DNA of 64,000 nt from Allomyces macrogynus ATCC 38327 (GCA_000151295.1 GG745339.1:483718-547717); one strand, 5' to 3'. Positions 11,482 to 22,916 are shown, numbered from the stretch's first letter. Made by a program: numbers and translations. The notes: a model not told the origin generated them from the letters alone.

Positions 11482-13040
11482 ATGGTCAAAACCATCTCGA
11501 TTGCAAGCCCTGACGACATGAAGCGACACCGCGAAGCAGCTACCTCGGCTCCAGTCGTCGTCAAGCCGAAAAGGGGCCGACTCCACTTGACGACCGCACC
11601 GATCAATCGCAACATCATCACGCTTCCGTCAAGCGGCCATGGTCCCTCTCCTCCTTCAGCAGCAGCCATGTCGCCGTCGTCGTCGTCGACCTCACCGCTT
11701 CCGCTCGACCAGAGCATGTCCTCGGACGTGCTTCCCTTGACGTGACCGCAGTGGTCTGGGTCATGCGCGCTCTCTGTCGTCAGCACGCTCCTCCGATGGA
11801 TCCTACGGACGCTGCTCGTGCTCATGGGCATTGTCGCGGTGCTCATGATGTTCCCGACGCTGCAACGCGGTCTGATTTACATGAACTGGGTCAACTGGCC
11901 GCTGGGCGACTTGTCGGCGCCCGAGCAGTTTGGACTGCGTCGTACGTTTACAACTTTTCTTCCGCATGAAGCAGCGTGTCGGCCAATGTTCGCGCATGCA
12001 TGCTCCTAACCAACGCCGTCGCACAAACGGTAGATGGCTTTGCGCACAACGTGCGCCTGGCCTCGACCAAGGGCGCGACGCTCGGGGCATGGCACCTGGT
12101 GTACGACGCAACGCTGGCACAGAGGCGCAGCGTCCTCGACCCGTCCGCAGCAGACCCAGACCCAGACCCACCCTCGATGCAAATCAGGCCGAATGATACG
12201 GTGATTCTCTACCTGCACGGCAATGCTGGCAATCGTGCGACGGGCCGGCGCGTGCGCTTCTACCAGACGCTGCAGCACGTGCTCGCTCACGTATCGCCAA
12301 TGACGCGCTCCCATATCCTCGCCTTCGACTACCGCGGGTTCGGCGACTCGACGGGGTCGCCCGACCAGCAGAGCGTCACACACGACGCGGAAACGGCGCT
12401 CGCCTACTTGGCCTCGCGTGGTGCATTGCCGCACCGCACTGTCGTGATTGGCCACTCGCTCGGGACAGGCGTCTCGGCGCAGCTCATGTGTACGCATACG
12501 GCCGCGACGCTGGTCTTGCTCGCGCCCTTCACGTCGCTGCCCGACGCGGCGCTACAGTACCCGTTTTTCCCCGTGCTGCGCATCCTCGCTGCGGTTGCGG
12601 CACCACTGACCCCACCGGGTGTTGCTGACCGCCAGCTGCGCGCGTGGGTGGCGGCAGCGGCCGCGGATCCGTGGGACACGCGCACGGTCCTGCCGTCGAT
12701 TGCACGGCGGATGCCCGTCCTGATTGTGCACGGAGCACACGACCGGACGATCCCAGTCACGCACGCGCACGCTCTCGTGGGGCGCCGCGCGAGCACACGC
12801 AAAGTGCCAGGTGGGGAAGGGCGCGTCGTGATGGGGACCAATGGGGTTTGGCTGGTCGAGGTTGCGCATGGCGGGCACGATGACCTGCACGACCATGCGC
12901 TTGTGCAGGACGCGCTTGCGCAGTGGATTTTGGATGCCGTGGAGAGGGCAACGGCGCGGCAGGTGACGCGGTCGATGGCAGATCCTCCCAGCGGGAACTC
13001 AGGCGCTGTCGCGGTGGCCAACACCCAAGGGCCATCATGA
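11482..13040 (+). CDS. ABHD12-like alpha/beta-hydrolase, membrane-anchored lipase (left copy), 474 aa
   Basis: ABHD12-type enzymes are serine hydrolases acting on lysophospholipids or monoacylglycerols at internal membranes. Proposed exons are 11482-11741, 11784-11941 and 12034-13040 (1,425 nt, in frame). Intron 2 (92 nt) has GTACGT, a CTAAC branch at 12006 and GGTAG. Intron 1 is only 42 nt and removes an in-frame TGA, so it is less certain. After a Ser/Pro-rich N-terminus comes a membrane segment (TLLVLMGIVAVLMMF), then TLQRGLIYMNW as in animal ABHD12. The core has LYLHGNAGNRATG (oxyanion hole), AFDYRGFGDSTGSP, the nucleophile elbow GHSLGTG, the acid in VHGAHDRTIPV and the base in VAHGGHDDL. 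All triad residues are present. If intron 1 is wrong, translation could begin near 11818 with a shorter N-terminus. Confidence 0.85.
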
Positions 13041-14276
13041 CCCGTGCCACGGCCTGGTGGTGGGAACAGTGCATGAAGTGAGACGACGCGAATTCAATGA
13101 TCCAGTATAGATTGCCTGTCCGTCATGATTGGCTCCAATGCTGGCAGTGGTTGTTGTTTCCCTGCAAGACCCACGAACCACGCATTGCTTCTTCGAACAT
13201 GCGCGCTATGTAAAATGAGCGCTCACCATGTCAGGCATCAAAAGGAACGGCCAGCAAAACACAAACGCAAAAAAGTGGAGGAAAAAAGCAACAAAAGAGT
13301 CCGCGCGGCGCTTTACAATGCATACGCGTTCATCACAGAGTCGTACAGCAAGCAGCAAACTGACTTCAAAGCTGGCAGTACTGCTCCCTGCCCCCTGCCA
13401 CGCATCAGCCCGGCATTTGCGCTCTGCTTCGCCACTGCAAGTCTCTTGTAATGATAGCGGGGGCCACACCGATCAAGGAGCACTGGACTGTGTTGATGAG
13501 GGATAGCTGCAGACATGAAATCGCGGCGCAGGCTGGCTGGTGCTGGCGCTGGCGCTGATTCCTGGGAGCGGGTTGCCGTGTCTTTGTTTTGCATCCATGG
13601 GCGGTCGCAGGGGTGATTAGATTCCCATTCTGCCAGCACAAATGACGCATGTCAATGCAAGACCAACAACGTGTCAAAGATTCTGTGCGCGCATCACTGC
13701 CAGCCGTCAACATCACTATCTGGGCGAGTTTGAGCGCATTGACGAGCAGCATGTTCATGAGTGTGTAGGGCTGGCAGCAGCATGGCACTGGTATCAGTGG
13801 TTCTAGGCACAGGCCACTTGCCTGACCAACCTCAGCACCTGGCTGGCAAATAACGAGTATGGGTATGGGTATGCAGGGTCTGGAAATGGGCGTCGTCAGC
13901 TTCCAGCTTGAATGGTCTTGTTGTGCATGATCTGACAGCGCACTTGGGACGCCACCTTTAGAACGCGTCTATGAGGTTGATGGGCGCAAGGGAATGTTTG
14001 GCAGATCTGAGCAACATGGTAGCTTTGTTCTGTATGCACTGCCACTGGTACCCTCTGGCTGGGTCCCAGACATTTTGGCGTATTCTCCAAATTCCCTCGT
14101 GTCGGCGATATTCGGACGACGCGAAGGGGGTAAAGTTTCCGTCAGGTACCAGGCCAATGTGTATGTGTGCTATGTGTGTTGTCTGTGGAGCGCTTGGCGC
14201 CGCAGCGAGGCGTGGTTTAAATTAAATGTATATATACACGTTTGAACGTGACACATTATTGTAAAGTGCGAGACAT
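13041..14276. other. Non-coding part of the left arm between hydrolase and tRNA genes
   Basis: About 1.2 kb with only short open frames and no recognised motif (mirror: 16962-18197). A (GGGTAT)-like run sits near 13860. A 60-nt AT-rich stretch with TATATATAC just before the tRNA gene is a plausible Pol III upstream element. Confidence 0.4.
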
Positions 14277-14348
14277 GGGGTGTTGGCGCAACGGCAGCGC
14301 GTCCGACTCCAGATCGGAAGGCTGGGAGTTCGAATCTCTCACACCTCA
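14277..14348 (+). tRNA. tRNA-Trp (CCA anticodon), left copy
   Basis: The 72-nt sequence folds as a tRNA without an intron. The acceptor stem GGGGTGT pairs with ACACCTC (one G-T), with discriminator A at 14348. The D arm has GCGC..GCGC around AACGGCA. The anticodon arm TCCGA/TCGGA encloses loop CTCCAGA, so the anticodon is CCA. The T arm GGGAG/CTCTC encloses TTCGAAT. The segment GCGCAACGGCAGCGCGTC closely matches known eukaryotic tRNA-Trp. Confidence 0.96.
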
Positions 14349-14352
14349 TCCA

Positions 14353-14358
14353 TTTTTT
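14353..14358 (+). terminator. Pol III T-run terminator of tRNA-Trp (left)
   Basis: Six T residues lie four bases after the discriminator base of the tRNA gene, a standard RNA polymerase III stop. Confidence 0.85.
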
Positions 14359-14905
14359 CTGAACCAGCTATCTTTTCCTTCAGCTGGTTATCACTGCACC
14401 CCTTGGCCACTTTGGGCTCTCCACAAAGATCCGAGAATGTTTTTTCTTCTTGCTTCGAGGCATCAAGCCCTAATCTCATGCAGCTTGCCTGACGATCCAT
14501 ATCATCCAGCACCATCCAACCAGACAGATCTGGAGCTCACTGAGTGTTTGGCTTCAACAACGCCATTTGATGTATTTCTGAGCATTAGCACATATGCCAC
14601 AACAGCTCAATTTGGCCAGAAAGGGCGCGTTTCTGCCTGGCACTCCTGTAATCACTCACATCACATAGTAGGTCCATCAATAACCAGTGGCATTGAACGC
14701 AAAATCGGCCATGCCCGGTCCATCAAATATTTGTAACCAAAACTGGTCATTCAGGGCAGCTCCTGCTGTTGTCCCTGGCAGCCATAACTGGCACACCCTT
14801 GACCCTTCTTTCTGAATTACAACCCAAAAGGACGCACCAGCATTACTCCTCATTGTTTTGCACAAGCATAATCGCTGTGGCAGTGTGTGCTTCTGTGGTT
14901 GGCGG

Positions 14906-16332
14906 CCAAGCAAAATCCGGGTGGACTAGTTTTGTACAAGCAAGTAATTGAGGATCATAACCAGCCTAGGGTATTCTGAGAATCAGTTTCGAGTCTTTCA
15001 GCACTTGCATTGCTTCATGTTAACTCATACTGAGCCCATTGCCATATCTGGCAGGGCCATACCCAGTGTCGCCATATCTGGCGTTCATTCGTTTATTTTC
15101 ATCATGTTCCATCATTCTCCATGCACTCTCAGTGCCATTGTTCCTCATATTTTGCGCCCTTTGTCTTCCGTCTGCGCATGGCATGGTTTGATGGGAGAAT
15201 GATGATGGGTGCAGCAAGGCGAGACTGCAATTGGGAGAGAAAGAAATTTACATGGCCCTCATCTATGCCAAGGAGTTGTCTGTGAGCACTGGTTGTGGTG
15301 CAGTGGGCATGAGGTGTCAAGAGCACATGCACTTGCAAGCACAATGTCAAGGCAATGCTTCTTATCATCACTTGGCCTGGCCATGGCTGTTGCCAAGTCG
15401 CTGAGTCAAAAACTCTTTTGTGATGTCGGGTTTTGCTTCGGCCCAGTCGTTTCACGGCCAGCCAATCCGGCTCTTTTGGCACAGGCATGAACATTCTGGC
15501 AGGACAAGTGGCATGAATCAGCAATCGAGGGGCCCAGGACAGGCACTGCAGCCAGAGCGCGCAATCAACCTAGCAAATCAGCGCAAGCAACAACAATGAG
15601 CGAAGTTGGGAGAGCCCAGGTGCGCGTGGTGCAACCAGATAAGAAGCACTGTGGCCATGGCAGCCACTCACCACAGGTAGTTCTTTGAGAGCATGTCAAA
15701 AGTATGTACCAGGGAGTACAAACCACGCAACTGCGCACCATGTGGCTGACGCTACTGCTTGGCCCAAGTTGGAACCATCGATTCCAAGAAGAAGAGAAGC
15801 AAGTGCGGCTATGTAGGTTGGCCAAAACTAGCATTCCAGCCATGAAGACTCTCCTCCAATGGGCTTGCGCGCACAGCCTCCCCAGAGACTTGGAAGGGCG
15901 CAGGAAACTTTGGCCCAGGCCATGAGCAATGAAATGTCAACACCCTTGGCCCATGACCATACATGGCTCTCTGCCATAGGGTTTGTTGTGAGTGGCCATG
16001 CACAGCCCTGAAAATAGATAGATAGAGAGCAGCTGGATGGGAGCATGACCAAAATTCTGGCTGGTATAGAGCAAGATGGGAGAGGGTGATAGAGAGGAGA
16101 AGAATGAGGAGGCGTCACAAGTGCAGCGCATCATTTTAAATGATATATCCTGACCCAAGGTGGAGGCGGCAGTGCGCTTTGAGCTCAAAAACTGTTGGTA
16201 CGCGACTTGGCCAAGAGGCCCTCCTGGTCGCCTCATCCTCAGCACCTGACAGCCTGATAGAATTCTGGTAAAATATGCCCTTGCCCCAAGAAGCAATGAT
16301 TTTGTTCATACAATGAAGCTGTGATTCTCTGA
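14906..16332. other. Unique spacer between the inverted-repeat arms (1,427 bp)
   Basis: The spacer is not symmetrical and holds no recognisable gene. Several open frames of 60-130 codons occur on both strands without motifs. It looks less GC-rich than the window average. The words GGCCA and TGGCC recur. No terminal inverted repeats, target-site duplication or transposase-like frame was seen at its ends. Confidence 0.6.
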
Positions 16333-16879
16333 CCGCCAACCACAGAAGCACACACTGCCACAGCGATTATGCTTGTGCAAAACAATGAGGAGTAATGCTG
16401 GTGCGTCCTTTTGGGTTGTAATTCAGAAAGAAGGGTCAAGGGTGTGCCAGTTATGGCTGCCAGGGACAACAGCAGGAGCTGCCCTGAATGACCAGTTTTG
16501 GTTACAAATATTTGATGGACCGGGCATGGCCGATTTTGCGTTCAATGCCACTGGTTATTGATGGACCTACTATGTGATGTGAGTGATTACAGGAGTGCCA
16601 GGCAGAAACGCGCCCTTTCTGGCCAAATTGAGCTGTTGTGGCATATGTGCTAATGCTCAGAAATACATCAAATGGCGTTGTTGAAGCCAAACACTCAGTG
16701 AGCTCCAGATCTGTCTGGTTGGATGGTGCTGGATGATATGGATCGTCAGGCAAGCTGCATGAGATTAGGGCTTGATGCCTCGAAGCAAGAAGAAAAAACA
16801 TTCTCGGATCTTTGTGGAGAGCCCAAAGTGGCCAAGGGGTGCAGTGATAACCAGCTGAAGGAAAAGATAGCTGGTTCAG

Positions 16880-16885
16880 AAAAAA
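16880..16885 (-). terminator. Pol III T-run terminator of tRNA-Trp (right)
   Basis: The mirror six-T run follows the right tRNA-Trp gene. Confidence 0.85.
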
Positions 16886-16889
16886 TGGA

Positions 16890-16961
16890 TGAGGTGTGAG
16901 AGATTCGAACTCCCAGCCTTCCGATCTGGAGTCGGACGCGCTGCCGTTGCGCCAACACCCC
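16890..16961 (-). tRNA. tRNA-Trp (CCA anticodon), right copy
   Basis: This is the mirror copy of 14277-14348, with the same stems and CCA anticodon. The two genes face each other across the spacer, about 2.5 kb apart. Confidence 0.96.
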
Positions 16962-18197
16962 ATGTCTCGCACTTTACAATAATGTGTCACGTTCAAACGT
17001 GTATATATACATTTAATTTAAACCACGCCTCGCTGCGGCGCCAAGCGCTCCACAGACAACACACATAGCACACATACACATTGGCCTGGTACCTGACGGA
17101 AACTTTACCCCCTTCGCGTCGTCCGAATATCGCCGACACGAGGGAATTTGGAGAATACGCCAAAATGTCTGGGACCCAGCCAGAGGGTACCAGTGGCAGT
17201 GCATACAGAACAAAGCTACCATGTTGCTCAGATCTGCCAAACATTCCCTTGCGCCCATCAACCTCATAGACGCGTTCTAAAGGTGGCGTCCCAAGTGCGC
17301 TGTCAGATCATGCACAACAAGACCATTCAAGCTGGAAGCTGACGACGCCCATTTCCAGACCCTGCATACCCATACCCATACTCGTTATTTGCCAGCCAGG
17401 TGCTGAGGTTGGTCAGGCAAGTGGCCTGTGCCTAGAACCACTGATACCAGTGCCATGCTGCTGCCAGCCCTACACACTCATGAACATGCTGCTCGTCAAT
17501 GCGCTCAAACTCGCCCAGATAGTGATGTTGACGGCTGGCAGTGATGCGCGCACAGAATCTTTGACACGTTGTTGGTCTTGCATTGACATGCGTCATTTGT
17601 GCTGGCAGAATGGGAATCTAATCACCCCTGCGACCGCCCATGGATGCAAAACAAAGACACGGCAACCCGCTCCCAGGAATCAGCGCCAGCGCCAGCACCA
17701 GCCAGCCTGCGCCGCGATTTCATGTCTGCAGCTATCCCTCATCAACACAGTCCAGTGCTCCTTGATCGGTGTGGCCCCCGCTATCATTACAAGAGACTTG
17801 CAGTGGCGAAGCAGAGCGCAAATGCCGGGCTGATGCGTGGCAGGGGGCAGGGAGCAGTACTGCCAGCTTTGAAGTCAGTTTGCTGCTTGCTGTACGACTC
17901 TGTGATGAACGCGTATGCATTGTAAAGCGCCGCGCGGACTCTTTTGTTGCTTTTTTCCTCCACTTTTTTGCGTTTGTGTTTTGCTGGCCGTTCCTTTTGA
18001 TGCCTGACATGGTGAGCGCTCATTTTACATAGCGCGCATGTTCGAAGAAGCAATGCGTGGTTCGTGGGTCTTGCAGGGAAACAACAACCACTGCCAGCAT
18101 TGGAGCCAATCATGACGGACAGGCAATCTATACTGGATCATTGAATTCGCGTCGTCTCACTTCATGCACTGTTCCCACCACCAGGCCGTGGCACGGG

Positions 18198-19756
18198 TCA
18201 TGATGGCCCTTGGGTGTTGGCCACCGCGACAGCGCCTGAGTTCCCGCTGGGAGGATCTGCCATCGACCGCGTCACCTGCCGCGCCGTTGCCCTCTCCACG
18301 GCATCCAAAATCCACTGCGCAAGCGCGTCCTGCACAAGCGCATGGTCGTGCAGGTCATCGTGCCCGCCATGCGCAACCTCGACCAGCCAAACCCCATTGG
18401 TCCCCATCACGACGCGCCCTTCCCCACCTGGCACTTTGCGTGTGCTCGCGCGGCGCCCCACGAGAGCGTGCGCGTGCGTGACTGGGATCGTCCGGTCGTG
18501 TGCTCCGTGCACAATCAGGACGGGCATCCGCCGTGCAATCGACGGCAGGACCGTGCGCGTGTCCCACGGATCCGCGGCCGCTGCCGCCACCCACGCGCGC
18601 AGCTGGCGGTCAGCAACACCCGGTGGGGTCAGTGGTGCCGCAACCGCAGCGAGGATGCGCAGCACGGGGAAAAACGGGTACTGTAGCGCCGCGTCGGGCA
18701 GCGACGTGAAGGGCGCGAGCAAGACCAGCGTCGCGGCCGTATGCGTACACATGAGCTGCGCCGAGACGCCTGTCCCGAGCGAGTGGCCAATCACGACAGT
18801 GCGGTGCGGCAATGCACCACGCGAGGCCAAGTAGGCGAGCGCCGTTTCCGCGTCGTGTGTGACGCTCTGCTGGTCGGGCGACCCCGTCGAGTCGCCGAAC
18901 CCGCGGTAGTCGAAGGCGAGGATATGGGAGCGCGTCATTGGCGATACGTGAGCGAGCACGTGCTGCAGCGTCTGGTAGAAGCGCACGCGCCGGCCCGTCG
19001 CACGATTGCCAGCATTGCCGTGCAGGTAGAGAATCACCGTATCATTCGGCCTGATTTGCATCGAGGGTGGGTCTGGGTCTGGGTCTGCTGCGGACGGGTC
19101 GAGGACGCTGCGCCTCTGTGCCAGCGTTGCGTCGTACACCAGGTGCCATGCCCCGAGCGTCGCGCCCTTGGTCGAGGCCAGGCGCACGTTGTGCGCAAAG
19201 CCATCTACCGTTTGTGCGACGGCGTTGGTTAGGAGCATGCATGCGCGAACATTGGCCGACACGCTGCTTCATGCGGAAGAAAAGTTGTAAACGTACGACG
19301 CAGTCCAAACTGCTCGGGCGCCGACAAGTCGCCCAGCGGCCAGTTGACCCAGTTCATGTAAATCAGACCGCGTTGCAGCGTCGGGAACATCATGAGCACC
19401 GCGACAATGCCCATGAGCACGAGCAGCGTCCGTAGGATCCATCGGAGGAGCGTGCTGACGACAGAGAGCGCGCATGACCCAGACCACTGCGGTCACGTCA
19501 AGGGAAGCACGTCCGAGGACATGCTCTGGTCGAGCGGAAGCGGTGAGGTCGACGACGACGACGGCGACATGGCTGCTGCTGAAGGAGGAGAGGGACCATG
19601 GCCGCTTGACGGAAGCGTGATGATGTTGCGATTGATCGGTGCGGTCGTCAAGTGGAGTCGGCCCCTTTTCGGCTTGACGACGACTGGAGCCGAGGTAGCT
19701 GCTTCGCGGTGTCGCTTCATGTCGTCAGGGCTTGCAATCGAGATGGTTTTGACCAT
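18198..19756 (-). CDS. ABHD12-like alpha/beta-hydrolase, membrane-anchored lipase (right copy), 474 aa
   Basis: This second copy, in the opposite arm, uses mirror exons 19756-19497, 19454-19297 and 19204-18198. The encoded protein is the same as the left copy wherever compared, including the membrane segment, GHSLGTG elbow, and the Asp and His of the triad. Introns are also preserved. Because the repeat arms extend past both ends, each copy carries the same 5' region (including the 15-bp repeats) and 3' flank. Both could therefore be expressed identically. Identity in introns and flanks implies very recent duplication or continuing gene conversion, not selection on the protein alone. Confidence 0.85.
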
Positions 19757-19919
19757 TTTGGTTGGTCGTGGTGGGCAGCCGGAAAAATCGCGAGCGTCCA
19801 GTAAAATACAGGCAGGGGAGTGTCGACGTGCACGGTCGATCCTGTCCGGCAATGCAAACCGGCAATCAAACTTGCCGAGCAATCCTTGATGCCAAACGCG
19901 GTTGATGCGCAAAGCGTGT

Positions 19920-19979
19920 GCGCGACGTGAGAGTGCGCGACGTGAGAGTGCGCGACGTGAGAGTGCGCGACGTGAGAGT
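19920..19979 (-). repeat. 4 x 15-bp tandem repeat (right arm)
   Basis: This is the mirror copy of the 11259-11318 repeat. The four-unit copy number is unchanged between arms, which is notable for an array that could easily expand or contract. Confidence 0.9.
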
Positions 19980-20416
19980 CCACGAAATGAGTGAGCTTCG
20001 TCGGGCGTTGGAGCAGCAGGGACAGTGCAGCGTCGTTGAGGTTTGCCGAAAATGTGGTTGGTTGGTTGGTTGGTTGTCGAGCAGGCGCCGCGAGAATCTT
20101 GCGGAGAGGACGGTGCAAGAAGCAGCCTGAGCAGCGCGCAATGGTGGATAAATCTCGAGGAATGCAGCAAGTCGGCAACGGGCCCACAGGACAACAAGAA
20201 GGGATGCGCTTGCATGTGTTGGGCTGCCACAAGTCAGAAGGGATCTGGTGCAAGAACAGAAGTGCCGGAGCATCAAGCTGTGGCAACAAAGCTGGCGCAA
20301 CACTTCAAACACACCAGTTCAGCAACAAGACATGAATTTCCGATGCGTCCGACGCCGTGGAAGCACCACGCGACTGAGAGCAATCGCTAGCCGGGAGTAA
20401 TTCTATTGCACGCCAA

Positions 20417-21174
20417 TCATGAAGACGAGAGCGAGTCAGGCCAAGCACGCCCGCGTGCCATGTTGAACCATGGCATGGCATCCATGTCTGAAGTCGCAAT
20501 TGCAACATGATTCACTCCGGTCTCCTCTGCCCCTGCCGCCGCCGCAAGTCGCTCAGAGCCTGGCGTCCCAATCGGCCGTTCCCAAATCCTCCTCAGCAGG
20601 TTGGCCGACAGCACGAGCCCACCCGGCTGGTTGAGCTTGAGCTTGAGCGTCGCCAGAAACGGATTGGCCCCCGGCTTGACACCAGACCCGGTCAGCACCA
20701 GCGCTTGCACGCGTGGCGTGCAAGGCACGCCCATGTCCATGGCCGCGCAATCGCACCAAGCCCCCGAGCGAGAACACGAGCGCAAGCAAGTCCGGGCCGG
20801 CAATCGCAAGCAGCGTCGCGTACGGCTCCCTGCGAGCATCTCGTTCAGGATCGTGTCCGAGAGCAGGGACGCGACCCCTTGGACCGTGGCAGCGACCAGG
20901 TCCCGTGGACCGCGATTGAGCTCAAGGAGTGCCCGGCGCATGCGTCGAGGTTGCAGCTGTGTTGATGCGGAAGAGTCCGTCGACGTATCCATTCCCGTGT
21001 TTGCTCAAGTGCGGGGAATGGACCCTGCAGATCGAAACCCATCACCAGAGCCATGGTCAATTTCGAGCGAGCAGATCCTGGTCCATGCAAGAATGCATGT
21101 TCAAGACGTTGCGAAGAAACGACACATATCGGCCAAGTACGTCCTTGTTGAGCAGGTCCTGACGAGCCAGTCAA
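20417..21174 (-). pseudogene. Decayed gene end at the right arm edge
   Basis: This is the mirror copy of the left-edge relic, but its upstream part lies in unique sequence. Outside the arm, coding-looking pieces appear in different frames: LLNKDVLGRYVSFLRNVLNM, then MALVMGFDLQGPFPALEQ, then GLFRINTAATSTHAP. The frame changes and a stop between pieces indicate decay. The family is not recognised. Confidence 0.4.
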
Positions 21175-21428
21175 TATACTCCCTTTCTAGCTTCACGCCG
21201 CACGACAGGCTCGCACCGGGTAGGAACTGGTCTTGGCCGTCGAGTCGCGGTGGAATGAGCAATCGCGAGAAGTTGGCGACCAGCGGTTCTGGTCAACATT
21301 ACGTCGGTGAGCAAGACCAGAATCGCACACCTTCCCTCCGGAAGAGCCCGTCTTCATACCATACCAAGAAACGGCAGCTTCGGCACCTGTGGATTCACCG
21401 ATAGCACGCGCGTGTCAAAAAGGAGGTT

Positions 21429-21797
21429 TCACCTCTTGAGCCACGCGTGTTCCTTGGCCTGACGCGTCGCGGGCAGCCCGCGTTACGATGGGAGAACGGT
21501 ATCGTACAATTTGCACGCCGATACCTTGGGCGCGCCGTGCTCACGCCAAAATGAGCGTCGTGGCGTGGCCGTGACCACACCGGTCGGGCTTTCGGCGCGC
21601 GTCGTCGTGAACAGCGACGTGGGGCTGATGGCCGACAGGAAGGCAAGAGGAGCGTGGATCGTTGCGCGATGCCGCAGCGCCATGGACCGTGCGCCCGCGG
21701 CGATCACCGACGGGATTAAAGGCAAGGAGCGTGACGCCAGAGTTGGCGCGCTGGAAGCAGCAGCAGCACGAGTCGCGCGGGACAGCGTGGTTTGCAT
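21429..21797 (-). CDS. Small mitochondrially targeted protein, unknown, about 100 aa
   Basis: An ATG at 21797 opens a frame starting MQTTLSRATRAAAASS, rich in Arg, Ser and Ala with no acidic residues, as in mitochondrial presequences. A second basic, hydrophobic stretch follows (PLAFLSAISPTSLF). The frame stops at 21483 (104 aa). Alternatively, a 66-nt GTATCG..GTCAG phase-0 intron (21459-21524) joins exon 21797-21525 to 21458-21429, giving a 100-aa protein ending AKEHAWLKR. The spliced form is preferred because the tail is charged and the intron has a CGTAAC branch. Family not recognised; a small respiratory-chain or mitoribosome subunit is possible. Confidence 0.45.
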
Positions 21798-22916
21798 CCT
21801 GGTCTACTGGTCTGCTGGTCTACTGATATCGAATCTATGGATCACGCCGCGGGAAAGTGGTAAATTTCGATGTGTGCAAGCAATTTTCGTCCATTCGGGA
21901 GTCTCGATTCGGTATCCTGGAGAGAAAGAGCAAGAGCGAGCTGCAGACGGTGGTAACCGGCTCTTGTCTAATTCTGCCGTCGTTCCAGCACTGCCTTGCG
22001 CTCGAACCTCAAGACGCACTCGTTTCATACAGGGCGCGCGTGCCAAATTGGCAAAGAAAGTATCAGCGGTGACCCCTGGCAGCCCCGATCTTGGGTCAAA
22101 GACATGGTCGTGACGCTGGCCATCCCCTGGTCTGTTGACGACCAGCCAACCACAACCGACCAGTCGGTGATAAGCTGAGAGAGTGAGATGGTCCGGACCG
22201 CTGAAAACAACCGAATCATTTTGCAGCAAGTTGAAGTCGAAGGAAGCGGATGGACTTGTTAGCGATGCATGTGAAGGAAGTGTGGATTGATCGGATTGAT
22301 CTGGATTTGGTTTGGCATTGAACATCAAAAGTCTTGGACAGACGCAGGCCATCCAGATGAATACAGCCAGAGCCCAGAAACCATTTCCGGTGATGCTTGG
22401 ACACGACCATTTCTGTCATCGAGGACAGCGTCGTGAACAAAATGGAACAGGGCTGGCACGAAAGAGAACGAAAAGCAGAAAGCGATCAAAACCGACCGCA
22501 AAACGGACGGCAATAAGGGCAGTCGTGAAGCGCGACGCGACTGCGTCCATATTTACTTTCCCTGCTTCAGAATGGTTCGGTCGCTTGAGGGAACGTAGCA
22601 AGCATCTATTCGCCCTCCTGGTGTCTAACCTCGACCCCGCCAAAAATCCGTAATGATAAACAAGACAATATCCAACAACGCACGGGCGGGCAACAGCAAC
22701 GGACATGAAGCGCAAAAAGGGAGGTTCGATGGCCACCTAAACTGGTAGAAAACGAGGGCGGAAGACAAGGGCGCGGGAAAACGCCGAAGGGGATCGAGCC
22801 ATCAGGTCATCAGCGAAACCAGAAAAAACCAGAACGATGATTCCACATTTGAAAAGCGAGCAGCAGCACTTGCCTGTCACCCGCCTTCCCATTCCAAAAC
22901 CTTCGGGGAGCGCAGC
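21798..22916. other. Gene-free stretch
   Basis: About 1.1 kb between the ATG of the mitochondrially targeted gene and the stop of the coiled-coil gene. Only short, motif-free frames are seen. The part from 22.2 to 22.9 kb is more AT-rich than its neighbours. Confidence 0.4.

Larger units (their letters stand above)
10315..14905 (+). repeat. Left arm of a large inverted repeat (4,591 bp)
   Basis: Every position x in this arm pairs with 31,238 minus x in the right arm (16333-20923), with no offset between ends, so there are no net indels. All translated frames compared and the DNA stretches read by eye agree. The outer edge falls at the G of GAGCTC at 10315 and the inner edge at 14905, where matching stops abruptly on both sides. 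Contents: a gene relic, a 15-bp tandem repeat, an ABHD12-like gene, non-coding DNA and a tRNA-Trp gene. Confidence 0.95.
16333..20923 (-). repeat. Right arm of the large inverted repeat (4,591 bp)
   Basis: This is the reverse complement of 10315-14905, carrying the same genes in mirror orientation. Coordinates follow from 31,238 minus the left-arm coordinate. No difference was found in any stretch compared. A full base-by-base alignment is needed to state exact identity. Confidence 0.95.

Noticed and set aside
13216..13506. Lys-rich short frames in the repeat arm
   Set aside because: They are mutually overlapping, lack a good start context or motif, and are duplicated simply because the arm is duplicated.
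14906..16332. Possible transposon as the centre of the inverted repeat
   Set aside because: No transposase or reverse-transcriptase motifs, no terminal repeats and no target-site duplication were visible.
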